A DNA stretch of 64,000 nt, taken from Roseiarcus sp963835955. Lineage in GTDB: Bacteria; Pseudomonadota; Alphaproteobacteria; Rhizobiales; Beijerinckiaceae. How positions within the stretch are numbered: position 1 is the stretch's first letter; the number at the start of each line of letters is the position of its first letter. Of this stretch, positions 53,238-64,000 are shown piece by piece. Location of the stretch: NCBI GenBank assembly GCA_963835955.1, contig CAWIHZ010000001.1, forward strand, positions 62,001-126,000, given 5' to 3'. Made by a program: the position numbers and the translations under genes. The notes under the pieces are model-generated. The model saw nothing but the letters and a program-made list of their open reading frames with translations, was not told the DNA's origin and did not search any database.

Positions 53238-53645
53238 CTACACCCCCAGTCCCGCCCTCGTCGCCTCCACCAGCGGCCGCGCTTCCGCCTCCGCGTATCG
53301 CTGCGGAGCGCCGGCGCCCCAGACCGGGCCGGGCCAGGCGGGGTCGCCGATGAAGCGCGCGACGACATGCAGGTGGAACTGCCGAACGACGTTGCCGAGC
53401 GCGCCGACATTGATCTTGTCGGCCTTCATATGCGCCTTGAGAAAGCTCGCCGCCCTGGCCGCCTCTTCGATCAATTGCGCGCGCTCGGCCGCGTCGAGAT
53501 CGGTCAGCTCGGCGATTCCTTCACGCCTCGGCGCGAGGATCAGCCAAGGCCAGCGCGCGTCGTTCATCAGCAGCACGCGTGAGAGCGTCAGGTCGCCGAC
53601 GAGGAGCGTGTCGCGAGCAAGCCGCCCGTCGAGCGAAAAGCTCAT
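53238..53645 (-). CDS. HIT family protein
   Basis: A 135-residue HIT-fold protein, likely a nucleotidyl hydrolase or transferase. It begins MSFSLDGRLARDTLLVGDL and shows LLMNDARWPWLILAPRR and the HIT-motif region LGNVVRQFHLHVVARFIGD, then PAWPGPVWG. The third His of the HxHxH motif is not present, as in some relatives of this group. The ATG overlaps the deoB stop by four bases. Confidence 0.88.
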   Translation of the reverse strand: MSFSLDGRLARDTLLVGDLTLSRVLLMNDARWPWLILAPRREGIAELTDLDAAERAQLIEEAARAASFLKAHMKADKINVGALGNVVRQFHLHVVARFIGDPAWPGPVWGAGAPQRYAEAEARPLVEATRAGLGV

Positions 53646-54862
53646 GCGGCCCAGGCCTGCCCGTGCGGCCCGCGCGGCAGGCCGAGCTTGAGCGCGATCG
53701 TCTCGCCGATGTCGGCGAGGCTCGCGCGCGCGCCGATCGGCCCCGGCGAGGCGCCGGCGCCGAAGGCGAGGATCGGCACGTGTTCGCGGGTATGGTCGAA
53801 ACCCCGGAACGTCGGGTCGTTGCCGTGATCGGCGGTGATGACGCAAAAATCGCCCGGCCGCATCGCCTTTTCGATCGCACTCAAGCGCGCGTCGAACGCC
53901 TCCAGGCAGGCGGCGTAGCCGGGCACGTCGCGGCGATGCCCCCATTCGGTGTCGAAATCGACCAGGTTGACGACAATGAGCCCGCCGTCGGCGGTCCTCG
54001 CCAGCGCCTCGATGAGAAGGTCGACATTGCCGTCGTTGCTGTTGCCCTTGCGCTCCTCGCCAGTGTCGCGATGGGCGAAGATGTCGCCGATCTTGCCGAT
54101 CGAGACGATCGCGCGATCCGCCCGCGCCGCCCGCTGAAACAGATTGCCGTCCGGCGGCGGAATGGCGAAATCCTTGCGATTGGCGGTGCGGACGAAATCC
54201 TTCGCGGTCCGTCCGACGAACGGTCGCGCGATCACGCGCCCGATGTTGAGCGGATCGCAGAGACGGCGGGCGATTTTGCACAGGTCGTAGAGCCGGTCGA
54301 GCCCGAAGGCTTGCTCGTGGGCGGCGATCTGGAGAACGGAATCAGCCGAGGTGTAGCAAATGGGTTTGAGCGTGCTTAGATGCTCCTCGCCGTAGTCCTC
54401 GATGACCGCGGTTCCCGAGGCGTGGCGATTGGCGAGGATGCCGGTAAGCTTTCCCTCTTCGATCAGCGCCGCGCTCAGGGACTCCGGAAAGGCGGGGACG
54501 GTCTCGGGAAAATAGCCCCAGTCGAAGTCGACCGGCGTTCCCGCGATCTCCCAATGGCCCGACGGCGTGTCCTTGCCGTGCGAGGTCTCGATCCCGTAGC
54601 CCCACTGACCGCGCGCGGCGGCAAGCGTGAATCCTGACGGAGCGCGGCCGGTCGACGCCGTCATCGCATGGCCGAGCCCGAGCGCGTCGAGATGCGGCAG
54701 ATTGAGCGGGCCGCGCCGCAATCCGTCGCGATTTCCCAGCCCGACGGCGCAGGCCTCGGCGATATGGCCGAGCGTGTTCGCGCCGTCGTCGCCATAGGCC
54801 GAGGCGTCTTCCGCGCCGCCGCAGCCGACCGAATCGAGGACGATCAGGATCGCGCGGCTCAT
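53642..54862 (-). CDS. deoB: Phosphopentomutase DeoB
   Basis: Manganese-dependent enzyme of 406 residues that interconverts ribose (or deoxyribose) 1- and 5-phosphate in nucleoside salvage. Start MSRAILIVLDSVGCGGAEDA is typical, with the metal-binding Asp in VLDSVG and AYGDDGANTLGHIAE, and the C-terminal metal site FCVITADHGNDPTFRGFDHT followed by REHVPILAFG. It lies 8 bases after yejF and overlaps the HIT gene, so all may be one transcript. Confidence 0.95.
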   Translation of the reverse strand: MSRAILIVLDSVGCGGAEDASAYGDDGANTLGHIAEACAVGLGNRDGLRRGPLNLPHLDALGLGHAMTASTGRAPSGFTLAAARGQWGYGIETSHGKDTPSGHWEIAGTPVDFDWGYFPETVPAFPESLSAALIEEGKLTGILANRHASGTAVIEDYGEEHLSTLKPICYTSADSVLQIAAHEQAFGLDRLYDLCKIARRLCDPLNIGRVIARPFVGRTAKDFVRTANRKDFAIPPPDGNLFQRAARADRAIVSIGKIGDIFAHRDTGEERKGNSNDGNVDLLIEALARTADGGLIVVNLVDFDTEWGHRRDVPGYAACLEAFDARLSAIEKAMRPGDFCVITADHGNDPTFRGFDHTREHVPILAFGAGASPGPIGARASLADIGETIALKLGLPRGPHGQAWAA

Positions 54863-54870
54863 AGGCCCCC

Positions 54871-56498
<1,628 letters not shown>

Positions 56499-56502
<4 letters not shown>

Positions 56503-57638
56503 AGGAACGTCTTTCTCGGGTCGAAGGCGTCGCGGACCGCTTCGCCGATGAATATCAGCAGCGACAGCATCAGCGCGGTGATGGCGAAAGCGGAAAGGCC
56601 GATCCACGGCGCTGAGAGGTTGGACTTGCCCTGCAGCAGCAATTCGCCGAGCGAGGGCGAGCCGGGCGGCATGCCGAGACCGAGAAAGTCGAGCGAGGTC
56701 AGGGTGCCGATCGAAGAATTGACGATGAACGGCAGAAAGGTCAGCGTCGCCACCATCGCGTTCGGCAAGACGTGCTTGACGATGATCTTGGCGTTGGAAA
56801 GGCCGAGCGCGCGCGCGGCGTTGACGTATTCGAAGTTGCGCGCCCGGAGAAACTCGGCCCGCACCACATGCACGAGGCTGACCCAGGAGAACAGCAGCAA
56901 GATCGTCAGCAGCACGAAGAAGCTCGGCGCAAGAATCGCCGATAGGATGATAAGAATATAGAGATGCGGCAGCGACGACCAGATTTCGATCACCCTCTGC
57001 ATCGTCAGATCGAGCCAGCCGCCGAAATACCCTTGGACCGCGCCGGCGAAGACGCCGATCACCGACGAGACGCCGGCGAGCGTCAGGCCGAACAGCACCG
57101 AGAGGCGAAAGCCGTAGATGAGGCGCGCGACGATGTCGTGGCCGTCCTGGTCGGAGCCGAGCCACAGCGGCTCCAACGCGCGGCAGGGATGCGCCAGGGC
57201 CGGCGCTTGCTTATCGCCCCGCTTTTCCAGAGCGGCGCGGCACTGCTTGTCGCTCAGCATCCAGGTCGGGGGAGTCGGAAGCGGCGTCGGCGGATTGAGA
57301 ATGGTGGTCGAGTTGGAGAAGCGAATCGGCGGCCAGATCATCCAGCCGTGCGCCTTGATCTCATTGGCGACGAATGAGCCGCGATAATCCGCATGCGCCT
57401 CGAAGCCGCCGAACTTGTCCTCCGGATAGTCGAAGAACACCGGGAAGAGAATCTCGCCTTTGTAAGAGACGATCAGCGGGCGATCGTTGGCGATGAACTC
57501 CGCGCAGAGCGAGCCTATGAACAGGACCAAGAAGATCCGCAGCGACCACGCGCCGCGCTTGTTGCGGCGAAAATTGTCGAGCCGCCGCCGGTTCATCGGC
57601 GACAGGCGCAGCCATGGGCGCGAGTTTGCGGCGCTCAT
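56499..57638 (-). CDS. yejE: ABC transporter permease YejE
   Basis: A 379-residue inner-membrane permease of the peptide/nickel class. A long N-terminal periplasmic region with PVFFDYPEDKFGGFEAHADY and PPIRFSNSTTILNPPTPLP is typical of YejE. It is followed by five helices and the EAA-type loop region (NAARALGLSNAKIIVKHVLP). It overlaps yejF by four bases and follows yejB by 91 bases, so it is the third gene of the run. Confidence 0.95.
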
Positions 57639-57729
57639 GCGAAACGTCGCTGTCCCGTTGGACTGGCCGCGGAAATGCTGCGAACCGCGTCATGGCCGAA
57701 CATGGTCTGCGCCGTCAAACGCGCCCTCA

Positions 57730-58830
57730 TCACACCTCTCGCGTTTCGAAGTCGATGCGCGGATCGATCCAGGTGTAGGTGAGGTCGGAGATCAGGTTCA
57801 CCACCAGGCCCAGCAGCGCGTAGATATAGAGGTTGGCGAGCACCACCGGGTAATCGCGCTGGATGAGGGAATCATAAGAAAGATAGCCAAGACCGTCGAG
57901 CGAGAACACCTGCTCGATCAGCAAAGACCCGGTGAAGAAGGCGCCGATGAAGGCGCCGGGAAATCCGGCGATGACAATCAGCATCGCGTTGCGAAAGACA
58001 TGGCCGTAAAGCACGCGCAGCTCGGTCAAGCCCTTCATGCGCGCGGTCTGCACATAAGACTTTTTGATCTCGTCGAGGAAGGAGTTTTTCGTCAGAAGGG
58101 TCGAAGTGGCGAACGAACCGAGCACCAGCGACGCCACCGGCAGCGTGATGTGCCAGAGATAGTCGAGAATCTTATGCGGCCAGGTCAGGTCGGCGAAATT
58201 TTCGGAAGTGAGGCCGCGCAAGGGGAAAATCTGCCAGAACGAACCGCCGCAGAATAACACCACCAGGAGCACGGCGAACAGGAAGCTCGGGATCGCGTAG
58301 CCGAAGATGACCAGCGCCGAGGTGATCGTGTCGAAGCGCGAGCCGTCCTTGACCGCTTTCCTGACCCCGAGCGGGATCGAAATCGCATAAGAGATGAACG
58401 TCATCCACATGCCGAGCGAAATCGAGACCGGCAGCTTCTCCTTGATGAGCTGCAGCACCGGCACGTCGCGATAATAGCTTTTGCCGAAATTGAAGGTCGA
58501 ATAGTCGCGCACCAGAATCCAGAATCGCTCCAGCGCCGGCTTATCAAAGCCGTATTGCTTCTGAAGTTCCTTGATGAATTTCGGATCAAGGCCCTCCGCG
58601 CCACGATATCGCGACGAGATGTCGCCGCCGGCCTGCATCGCGCCGGCGCCGATCTGGCCGCCGCCGCCGCCGAATTGCGCGGTTGAACTCTGGTTGGCGC
58701 CCTGCAATTGCGCGATCGCGCGCTCGACCGGGCCGCCGGGCACGAATTGTACGATCGCGAACGACACCGCCATGATGCCGAGGATGGTCGGAATCATCAG
58801 AAGGAGGCGACGGAGAATATAGGCGAACAT
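57730..58830 (-). CDS. yejB: ABC transporter permease YejB
   Basis: A 366-residue permease partner of YejE. It begins MFAYILRRLLLMIPTILGIM, the standard start of the DppB/YejB group, and has a YejB-specific periplasmic insertion (LQGANQSSTAQFGGGGGQIG, then the DISSRYRGAEGLDPKFIKEL segment), followed by the six-helix core with the EAA loop ARMKGLTELRVLYGHVFRNA. It begins 43 bases downstream of yejA. Confidence 0.95.
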   Translation of the reverse strand: MFAYILRRLLLMIPTILGIMAVSFAIVQFVPGGPVERAIAQLQGANQSSTAQFGGGGGQIGAGAMQAGGDISSRYRGAEGLDPKFIKELQKQYGFDKPALERFWILVRDYSTFNFGKSYYRDVPVLQLIKEKLPVSISLGMWMTFISYAISIPLGVRKAVKDGSRFDTITSALVIFGYAIPSFLFAVLLVVLFCGGSFWQIFPLRGLTSENFADLTWPHKILDYLWHITLPVASLVLGSFATSTLLTKNSFLDEIKKSYVQTARMKGLTELRVLYGHVFRNAMLIVIAGFPGAFIGAFFTGSLLIEQVFSLDGLGYLSYDSLIQRDYPVVLANLYIYALLGLVVNLISDLTYTWIDPRIDFETREV

Positions 58831-58873
58831 GCGCCATCACCTCGCCTGTGGCGGGCGAGGCGTCAAGCGCCGG

Positions 58874-60739
58874 TCAGAGTCCAATCGACTTGGCCTTCCC
58901 TTCGTCCCACCACCAGGTGCCGGGCGCGCCGACGCCGAGCTTCGGCTGCCGCTCCGGCCGCGCAAACACGTCCCAATGGGCGATCCAGGCGTTGTCTCTA
59001 TACCACATGGGCACCCAATAGTGTCCCGCGCGCAGCACCCGGTCGAGCGCGCGACAGGCCGTGTTGAGTTCGGCGCGCGATTTCGCCGTGGCGATGGTTT
59101 CGATCAGCGCGTCGACGACCGGATCGGCTACGCCGGCGAGATTCCGAGAGCCTTTCTGCTTTGCGGCTTCGGACGAAAAGACGACCCGCAAGCCCACGCC
59201 AGGGGTCGTCGACCCGGGAAGCGCCTCGGTCACCACATCGTAATCGAAGTTCTCGGTGCGAAACTTCAGCTGCGCAGCGTCGACGATGCGGAAATTCGCC
59301 TGAATCCCCAGCTTTCGAAGATTCTGGATGAAGGGCATCGTGTGCGGCTGCAACGCGCTGCTGCTGTCGAGGAACTCGACGGTCAGCGGCTTCCCGTTCG
59401 GCAACAGCATCGTTTCGCCTTGGCGCTTGCACCCGGCGGAGAGCAACAGGTCATAGCCCTGCCTGAGCAACGCGCGGTCGCTGCCGGACCCGTCGCTGAC
59501 CGGAGGGATGTAGGGATCATTGAAGACGGACGGCGAAATTTTGTCGCGGAAAGGCTCGAGAAGCTTGAGTTCGTCTGGACCCGGTTTGCCTTTCGCCTCC
59601 ATGTCGGTGTTGGGGAAGTAGGAGACGATGCGCTTGTAGGCCGAGTACATCACATTCTTGTTGGTCCATTCGAAATCGAAAGCAAATCCGATCGCCTCGC
59701 GAACGCGCGGGTCGCGAAACTGCTCGCGGCGCGTGTTGAGATACCAGCCTTGCGTGGAGGAAGGCGCGCCGTTGTGCAGAACTTCCTTCTTGACGCGCCC
59801 CTCCTTGAGCGCGGGAAAGTCGTAGGCGGTCGCCCAGAAGCGCGAGGTGTATTCCTCATGATAGTTGATCGCGCCGGCCTTGAACGCTTCGAAGGCGACC
59901 TGGCGTTCTCGATAATACTCGAACCGCAGCCGATCAAAGTTGTTCTGGCCAAGATTGACCGGCAGCTTCGCGCCCCAATAGCCGGGATCGCGCGCGAATT
60001 CGATGAATCGCCCCTGTTCGAACGCCTTGACCTTATAGGCGCCCGAGCCCAGCGGCGGATCGAGCGTCGAGGCGGTGAAATCGCGGCCTTTCCACCAGGT
60101 CGCCGAGAACACAGGCATGCCGACGACGATGAGGTGGGCGTCACGGCTCCGCCCGTGCACGAAACGCACATGAACGACGTCGTCGCCATCGGGAGTCGCC
60201 GACTGAACCTCCTTGAGGAGCTGGGCGTAGATCGGGTGGCCCTTGTCTTTCAATATCGTGAGCGAAAACGCGACATCGGCGGCCGTGACCCTGGATCCAT
60301 CGAAGAAGCGCGCCTCGGGCCGCAGGCGGAATCGGTAGTCAAGCTTGTCGGTCGAGACCCTCACCGATCGCGCCAGCAGGCCATAGACCGAATCCGGCTC
60401 GTCGCCGTTGGCGGTCATCAGGGTGTCGAAGGTCGCCGACATGCCGGCCGCGCCATTGCCCTTCCAACTGTAGATGTTGAGGGTGTCGAAGGTATCGAAG
60501 TTTTGGTTGCCGCTGGTCCCGGTGATCTGCAGCGACAACAGCCCTCCAGACGGCGCCTGAGGATTCACATAGGCGAAATGCGGGAAATCCGGCGGCAAGG
60601 CGAGGTCGCCAAACGACGACAGGCCGTGGGTCTCGATCGAGTTGTCCGCAAGCGCGACCAACGGCCGGACCAAGAGCGCGGCGAGCGCGCCGCCGCCCGC
60701 CGCCTTCAGTGCCGTTCTGCGGCTGAAACTCTTCGCCAT
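58874..60739 (-). CDS. yejA: Periplasmic substrate-binding protein YejA (family 5)
   Basis: Extracytoplasmic solute-binding protein (621 residues) of the peptide class, the capture component of the YejABEF importer. The N-terminus MAKSFSRRTALKAAGGGALA is a Tat-type signal (SRRTALK), ending around PLVALA. The mature protein has the family-5 signature (FDTFDTLNIYSWKGNGAAGM and LRPEARFFDGSRVTAADVAF). Relatives import microcin C or oligopeptides. First gene of the operon; the region upstream to alr carries no other gene. Confidence 0.93.
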   Translation of the reverse strand: MAKSFSRRTALKAAGGGALAALLVRPLVALADNSIETHGLSSFGDLALPPDFPHFAYVNPQAPSGGLLSLQITGTSGNQNFDTFDTLNIYSWKGNGAAGMSATFDTLMTANGDEPDSVYGLLARSVRVSTDKLDYRFRLRPEARFFDGSRVTAADVAFSLTILKDKGHPIYAQLLKEVQSATPDGDDVVHVRFVHGRSRDAHLIVVGMPVFSATWWKGRDFTASTLDPPLGSGAYKVKAFEQGRFIEFARDPGYWGAKLPVNLGQNNFDRLRFEYYRERQVAFEAFKAGAINYHEEYTSRFWATAYDFPALKEGRVKKEVLHNGAPSSTQGWYLNTRREQFRDPRVREAIGFAFDFEWTNKNVMYSAYKRIVSYFPNTDMEAKGKPGPDELKLLEPFRDKISPSVFNDPYIPPVSDGSGSDRALLRQGYDLLLSAGCKRQGETMLLPNGKPLTVEFLDSSSALQPHTMPFIQNLRKLGIQANFRIVDAAQLKFRTENFDYDVVTEALPGSTTPGVGLRVVFSSEAAKQKGSRNLAGVADPVVDALIETIATAKSRAELNTACRALDRVLRAGHYWVPMWYRDNAWIAHWDVFARPERQPKLGVGAPGTWWWDEGKAKSIGL

Positions 60740-61074
60740 CGAATCGCTAGCCTCGGATAGAGGATCGGCCGGCGATTGTGCCCGCCTTCAAGGCCTTTGG
60801 CCAGCGGCGCATGTCGCGCATCCGGACGCCGCGCACAATTGAGGCTCATTGCGACTCTCTCGTGGCTCGCGCATTATCGGCGCATTAAAAACCAACGCCA
60901 TGGCATTAAAATAAGGAAAGACCCCTGCCGCGCCGCCGGCCGCCCCGATCGCGGCCGCTTCAACCGGAGAGCCTGTTTGCCCTTGGACGAAATCGCCTTT
61001 CGCGCTCTGGCGGGCGCGGACGCTGACGAGGCGGCGGACGTCGATCGAGCCGCATTCGCCGCCCGGGACCACGC
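60740..61074. other. Divergent spacer between yejA and alr
   Basis: About 335 bases, AT-rich in the middle (about 60860-60920, cattaaaa words). It must hold the promoters of yejA and alr. A 100-codon frame overlapping the alr start by four bases has no family similarity and is not called. No clear operator or terminator. Confidence 0.45.
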
Positions 61075-62211
61075 GTGAGCGAGACTGTGTCCTTCCGGAA
61101 GGCGCCCGGCCGCCTGACGATCGACCTCGAAGCGCTCGCTGACAACTGGCGCGCGCTCGCCCTCCGCGCGGCGCCTGGGCGTTGCGCGGCCGTGATCAAG
61201 GCCAACGCCTACGGAATCGGCCTCGCCGAGGCCGCAACCGCGCTTTGGGCGGCCGGCGCGCGCGTCTTTTTCGTCGCCCGCCTGAGCGAGGGCCTCGCCG
61301 CCCGCCGCCTGCTGCCGGACGAGGCGGCGATCTATGTCCTCGATGGCCTCGAACACGGCGCCGACCCGGCCGACTACGCCGAGCGTCGGCTCGCGCCCGT
61401 GATCGGCGGCGAAGAGGAACTTGCGCGCTGGTCGGCCTTCGCCGCGGCCCGCGGCCAAGCCTCGCCGTGCGCACTGCATCTCGACACCGGAATGAACCGG
61501 CTTGGCTTCGCCTCGCTGACGGTCTTGCGTCGGGCGGTGGAGCAGCACGGCGCGCCGGGCGCCGACCTCCTGATGAGCCATTTGGTGTCCTCCGAAATTC
61601 CGGACGATCCGATCAACGCGGCGCAGTTCGAGCGGTTCGAGCTTGCGCGCGCGGCCTTCCCGCATCTGCCGGCTTCGCTCGCCAATTCGTCTGGAATGTT
61701 CCTCAGGCCGCGTCCGATCTACGATCTCGCGCGGCCTGGCTATGCGCTCTACGGCGGAAATCCGACGCCGGGCGGACCCAATCCGATGCGCCCGGTGGCG
61801 ACGCTGACGGTGGCCATCCAGCAGACGCGCTGGATCGAGGCCGGCATGAGCTGCGGCTACAACGCCCAGTGGACCGCCAAGCGCCGCACGCGGCTCGCGA
61901 CCCTTCTCGCCGGCTATGCCGACGGCCTGCCGCGCGGGGCTGGGGCGACGGATTCCACGCCAGGCGCCGAGGCTGTCGTGGCCGGCCGCCGCTGCCCGCT
62001 TGTCGGCCGCGTGTCAATGGACTTGAGCATGGTCGACGCGACCGATCTCCCCGAGGACGCGGTCCAGGCGGGCGGTGCGGTCGAGATTATCGGCCCTTCA
62101 GCCGACCTCGACGAATTCGCTGCCCGAAGCGGCACGATCGGCTATCAGGTCCTCACCAGCCTCGGACCGCGCTACCGTCGAGACTATCGCTCCATCAGTG
62201 CGCCCGGCTGA
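61075..62211 (+). CDS. alr: Alanine racemase
   Basis: PLP-dependent enzyme converting L- to D-alanine for peptidoglycan. The 378-residue product has the PLP lysine K42 in AAVIKANAYGIG and the catalytic tyrosine Y262 in GMSCGYNAQW. Other features are LHLDTGMNRLGF, then RPGYALYGGNP. GTG at 61075 is the start. The end overlaps the end of the converging polyprenyl synthase gene by 17 bases. It stands apart from dnaB, its usual neighbour in many alphaproteobacteria. Confidence 0.95.
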   Translation: MSETVSFRKAPGRLTIDLEALADNWRALALRAAPGRCAAVIKANAYGIGLAEAATALWAAGARVFFVARLSEGLAARRLLPDEAAIYVLDGLEHGADPADYAERRLAPVIGGEEELARWSAFAAARGQASPCALHLDTGMNRLGFASLTVLRRAVEQHGAPGADLLMSHLVSSEIPDDPINAAQFERFELARAAFPHLPASLANSSGMFLRPRPIYDLARPGYALYGGNPTPGGPNPMRPVATLTVAIQQTRWIEAGMSCGYNAQWTAKRRTRLATLLAGYADGLPRGAGATDSTPGAEAVVAGRRCPLVGRVSMDLSMVDATDLPEDAVQAGGAVEIIGPSADLDEFAARSGTIGYQVLTSLGPRYRRDYRSISAPG

Positions 62212-63208
62212 TCGCGAATTCGACCGTGTCGCGCAAGGCATGCTTCCAAGGCGAGGCCGGAAAAAGCTCCAGGGCGTCGCGCGCCATCGCGCCGTAGTGG
62301 CGGGCGCGTTCGATCGAGTCCTCGAGGGCGCGGCGCCTCTTCATCGTCGCGAGCGCGAATTCGAGATCGCCGTCGGCAATTTCGCCTTTCTCCAGGGTGC
62401 GGCGCCAGAACTCGCGCTCTTTCGTCGTGCCCCGCCGGAAGGAAAGAACCACCGGAAGCGTGATCTTCCCCTCGCGAAAATCGTCACCGATATTCTTGCC
62501 GAGCTCGGCCGAGGCGCCGCCGTAATCGAGCGCGTCGTCGATCAGCTGGAATGCGATGCCGAGATTGGCGCCGTAGCCCCGGCAGGCGGCGATCTCGGCC
62601 TTGGGGCGGTCGGCCAGGATGGGACCTACCTCGCAAGCGGCGGCGAAGAGAGCGGCGGTCTTGGCGCGAATCACCGCAAGGTAGGCGTCTTCCGTCGTCT
62701 CGGTGTCCTTGGCGGCTGAAAGTTGCATCACTTCGCCCTCGGCGATCACCGCCGCCGCCGTCGACAGCGTCTCAAGGCAGGGGAGCGACCCGACCTCGAC
62801 CATCATCTTGAAGGCCTGACCCAACAGAAAGTCGCCGACCAGAACGCTCGCCTCGTTGCCCCAAAGAACCCGCGCGGCCGTATTGCCGCGTCGCAGGTCG
62901 CTCTCGTCGACCACGTCGTCGTGCAGCAGCGTCGCGGTGTGCATGAATTCGACCGCGGCGGCGAGCTTGACATGACCTGCGCCGGCATAGCCGCACAGCC
63001 CCGCGGTTGCGAGGGTCAGAATGGGTCGAAGCCTCTTGCCTCCGGACGAGATCAGGTAGTTGGCGACCTCCGGAATCATCGCGACGTCCGATCCCGTGCG
63101 CGACAGAATGGTCTGGTTCACACGCGCCATGTCGTTGGCCACAAGCGCCGTCAATGGCTCGATCAGGCGATCGGCGGATTTCTCTTCGAGCGGAATGACC
63201 AGCCCCAC
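62195..63208 (-). CDS. ispB: Polyprenyl diphosphate synthase (octa-/decaprenyl type)
   Basis: Long-chain trans-prenyl synthase that makes the ubiquinone side chain. It has 337 residues. First Asp-rich motif LLHDDVVDE (D97, D98, D101), second QLIDDALDYG (D224, D225, D228); also SSGGKRLRPILTLATA and GNTAARVLWGNEASVLVGDF. Chain length (C40 versus C50) cannot be read reliably from sequence. GTG at 63208 is the start. Tail-to-tail with alr. Confidence 0.92.
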   Translation of the reverse strand: MGLVIPLEEKSADRLIEPLTALVANDMARVNQTILSRTGSDVAMIPEVANYLISSGGKRLRPILTLATAGLCGYAGAGHVKLAAAVEFMHTATLLHDDVVDESDLRRGNTAARVLWGNEASVLVGDFLLGQAFKMMVEVGSLPCLETLSTAAAVIAEGEVMQLSAAKDTETTEDAYLAVIRAKTAALFAAACEVGPILADRPKAEIAACRGYGANLGIAFQLIDDALDYGGASAELGKNIGDDFREGKITLPVVLSFRRGTTKEREFWRRTLEKGEIADGDLEFALATMKRRRALEDSIERARHYGAMARDALELFPASPWKHALRDTVEFAISRAH

Positions 63209-63291
63209 CGACGCTTTCCCTTGCCAGACGCTACGCCTCGACCATAAAGACGGCGAAACGACGCGGCAAGAGCGCCCCTTGAGGTTGGTCT

Positions 63292-63516
63292 TTGATCGAA
63301 ATCCTGCGCACCAACGACCTTGTGCTGATCAGCGTGATCGAATCGCTCCTCGCGGCGGAGGGCATCGCCTTTCTCGTCGCCGACCAGCACATGGCCGCCG
63401 TCGAAGGCTCGCTTGGTTTTCTGCCGAGGCGCATTCTCGTCAACTCGCGCAAGGAGGGCCGCGCGCGCCGTCTCATCGCGGAGGCGGGACTGGCGGGCGA
63501 GCTGCGCGATGCCTGA
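63292..63516 (+). CDS. DUF2007 family protein
   Basis: A 74-residue small soluble protein: MIEILRTNDLVLISVIESLL, then AAEGIAFLVADQHMAAVEGS, ending in a basic RKEGRARRLIAEAGL segment. DUF2007 proteins are predicted signal-transducing proteins related to PII-like folds; function is not established. It starts with TTG at 63292 and GAGG lies about nine bases upstream. It overlaps the following methyltransferase gene by eight bases and is divergent from ispB, the usual arrangement in alphaproteobacteria. Confidence 0.85.
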   Translation: MIEILRTNDLVLISVIESLLAAEGIAFLVADQHMAAVEGSLGFLPRRILVNSRKEGRARRLIAEAGLAGELRDA

Positions 63517-64000
63517 GCCGTCGCCGGCGCTCGCGAGCGAATCGATCCCGGAGGGGCTGTCCGTTGACGCTTGGCTCGGCGGACGGCTGAGCCTCGTCCA
63601 GCCGAGACGCGGCCACCGTGTGGGCTCGGACGCCGCGCTGCTGGTCGCGGCGGCCGGCGGCGCTGAGAGGCGGATTGTCGACGTCGGCGCCGGCGTCGGC
63701 GCGGTCGGGCTGGCGCTCGCCAGCCGGGACGAGCGCTCGAACGTCGATCTTGTCGAGATCGACGCCGATCTGGCGCGGCTCGCCATCGGCAACGCGACGC
63801 GCAACGGCCTGGCGGCGCGTGCGCGGGTCCTGCGGCTCGACGTCGTCGACGCAGGCGCCCGGCGCGAGGCGGGCCTTGCCGACGAAGCCGCGGACTTCGT
63901 CGTCACCAACCCGCCGTTTTTCGACCCGGGAACGGTGCGCGTCTCTCCCGAGGCGCCCCGCGCGCGGGCGCACGTCTTCCCATCGGGCCACTCGCGCGCC
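63509..64000 (+). CDS. Small methyltransferase (TrmN6-like), truncated by window edge
   Basis: A methyltransferase of the tRNA1(Val) (adenine-37-N6)/HemK-like class. SAM motif I is IVDVGAGVGAVGLAL, the acidic motif VDLVEIDADLARLA follows, and motif IV is NPPFFDP (N-PP-F). The N-terminal GGRLSLVQPRRGHRVGSDAA matches the TrmN6 group. The right end is outside the window. The start ATG at 63509 overlaps the DUF2007 gene by eight bases. Confidence 0.88.
   Translation, partial: MPEPSPALASESIPEGLSVDAWLGGRLSLVQPRRGHRVGSDAALLVAAAGGAERRIVDVGAGVGAVGLALASRDERSNVDLVEIDADLARLAIGNATRNGLAARARVLRLDVVDAGARREAGLADEAADFVVTNPPFFDPGTVRVSPEAPRARAHVFPSGHSRA

Noticed and set aside
60776..61078. 100-codon frame ending in GTGA overlap with alr
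   Set aside because: No family resemblance, mixed composition and no Shine-Dalgarno sequence; the overlap alone is not enough.

Overview
The window is high-GC, densely packed alphaproteobacterial chromosome. The gene set points to Hyphomicrobiales (Rhizobiales), probably near Beijerinckiaceae/Methylocystaceae. The indicators are a split b/b' ATP synthase Fo operon, the alphaproteobacterial F1-inhibitor zeta subunit (DUF1476), a J-domain protein next to cobS, an MbfA-type ferritin-like/VIT iron exporter, and a periplasmic protein family typical of Rhizobiales. The taxonomic call is inference from protein families. No rRNA, tRNA or CRISPR array was seen.

Layout. 1-930: 3' half of katG. 930-2350: gene-poor stretch with short repeats and a decayed periplasmic protein gene. 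2410-4011: purH. 4382-6142: class III adenylate cyclase/TolB/TPR protein. 6143-12282: accessory stretch with a transposase remnant, an O-antigen ligase-like protein, a broken methyltransferase and a large beta-helix exoprotein with duplicated modules and a frameshift. 12673-20673: complete high-affinity potassium system (27-aa ORF, kdpF-A-B-C, kdpD-E). 20947-25490: DUF29 gene with a nonsense codon, cobS, a J-domain gene, divergent bolA and YcxB-like genes, and a YkuD lipoprotein. 25651-31540: Nudix hydrolase, metallophosphoesterase, IS701-type remnant, mbfA, a secreted protein of unknown function, a membrane protein and a Tat-exported isoaspartyl methyltransferase. 31541-32396: repeat-rich spacer. 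32397-36201: methyltransferase, hisS with a broken frame, DUF1345 protein. 36344-39956: crotonase, then the Fo operon atpI-B-E-F'-F. 40116-45069: secreted protein, RNase T2, rlmJ, nitronate monooxygenase, dnaB. 45104-53084: glycosyltransferase, zinc peptidase, aldo/keto reductase, radical SAM protein, P1 peptidase, divergent polysaccharide deacetylase, rppH, zeta subunit. 53238-60739: yejABEF-deoB-HIT run. 61075-64000: alr, polyprenyl diphosphate synthase, DUF2007 protein and the start of a small methyltransferase.

Functional links. The Kdp cluster is a self-contained potassium-starvation response: sensor and regulator overlap, and the pump genes are spaced by about 15 bases. The Fo operon and the separately located zeta inhibitor both concern ATP synthase. 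The yej genes form a peptide/microcin C-type importer whose last gene is followed after 8 bases by phosphopentomutase and then an overlapping HIT gene.

No clearly new multi-gene system was found. The most notable observations are: several genes broken by single small lesions (exoprotein, hisS, DUF29 protein, periplasmic protein); two places where a shared CTAG-GTCGGAC insertion-sequence-like end supplies the stop codon of the upstream gene; a nested 270-bp inverted repeat; two bipartite 48-bp repeats; an 18-bp direct repeat ahead of atpI; and a 27-aa membrane ORF heading the kdp operon.
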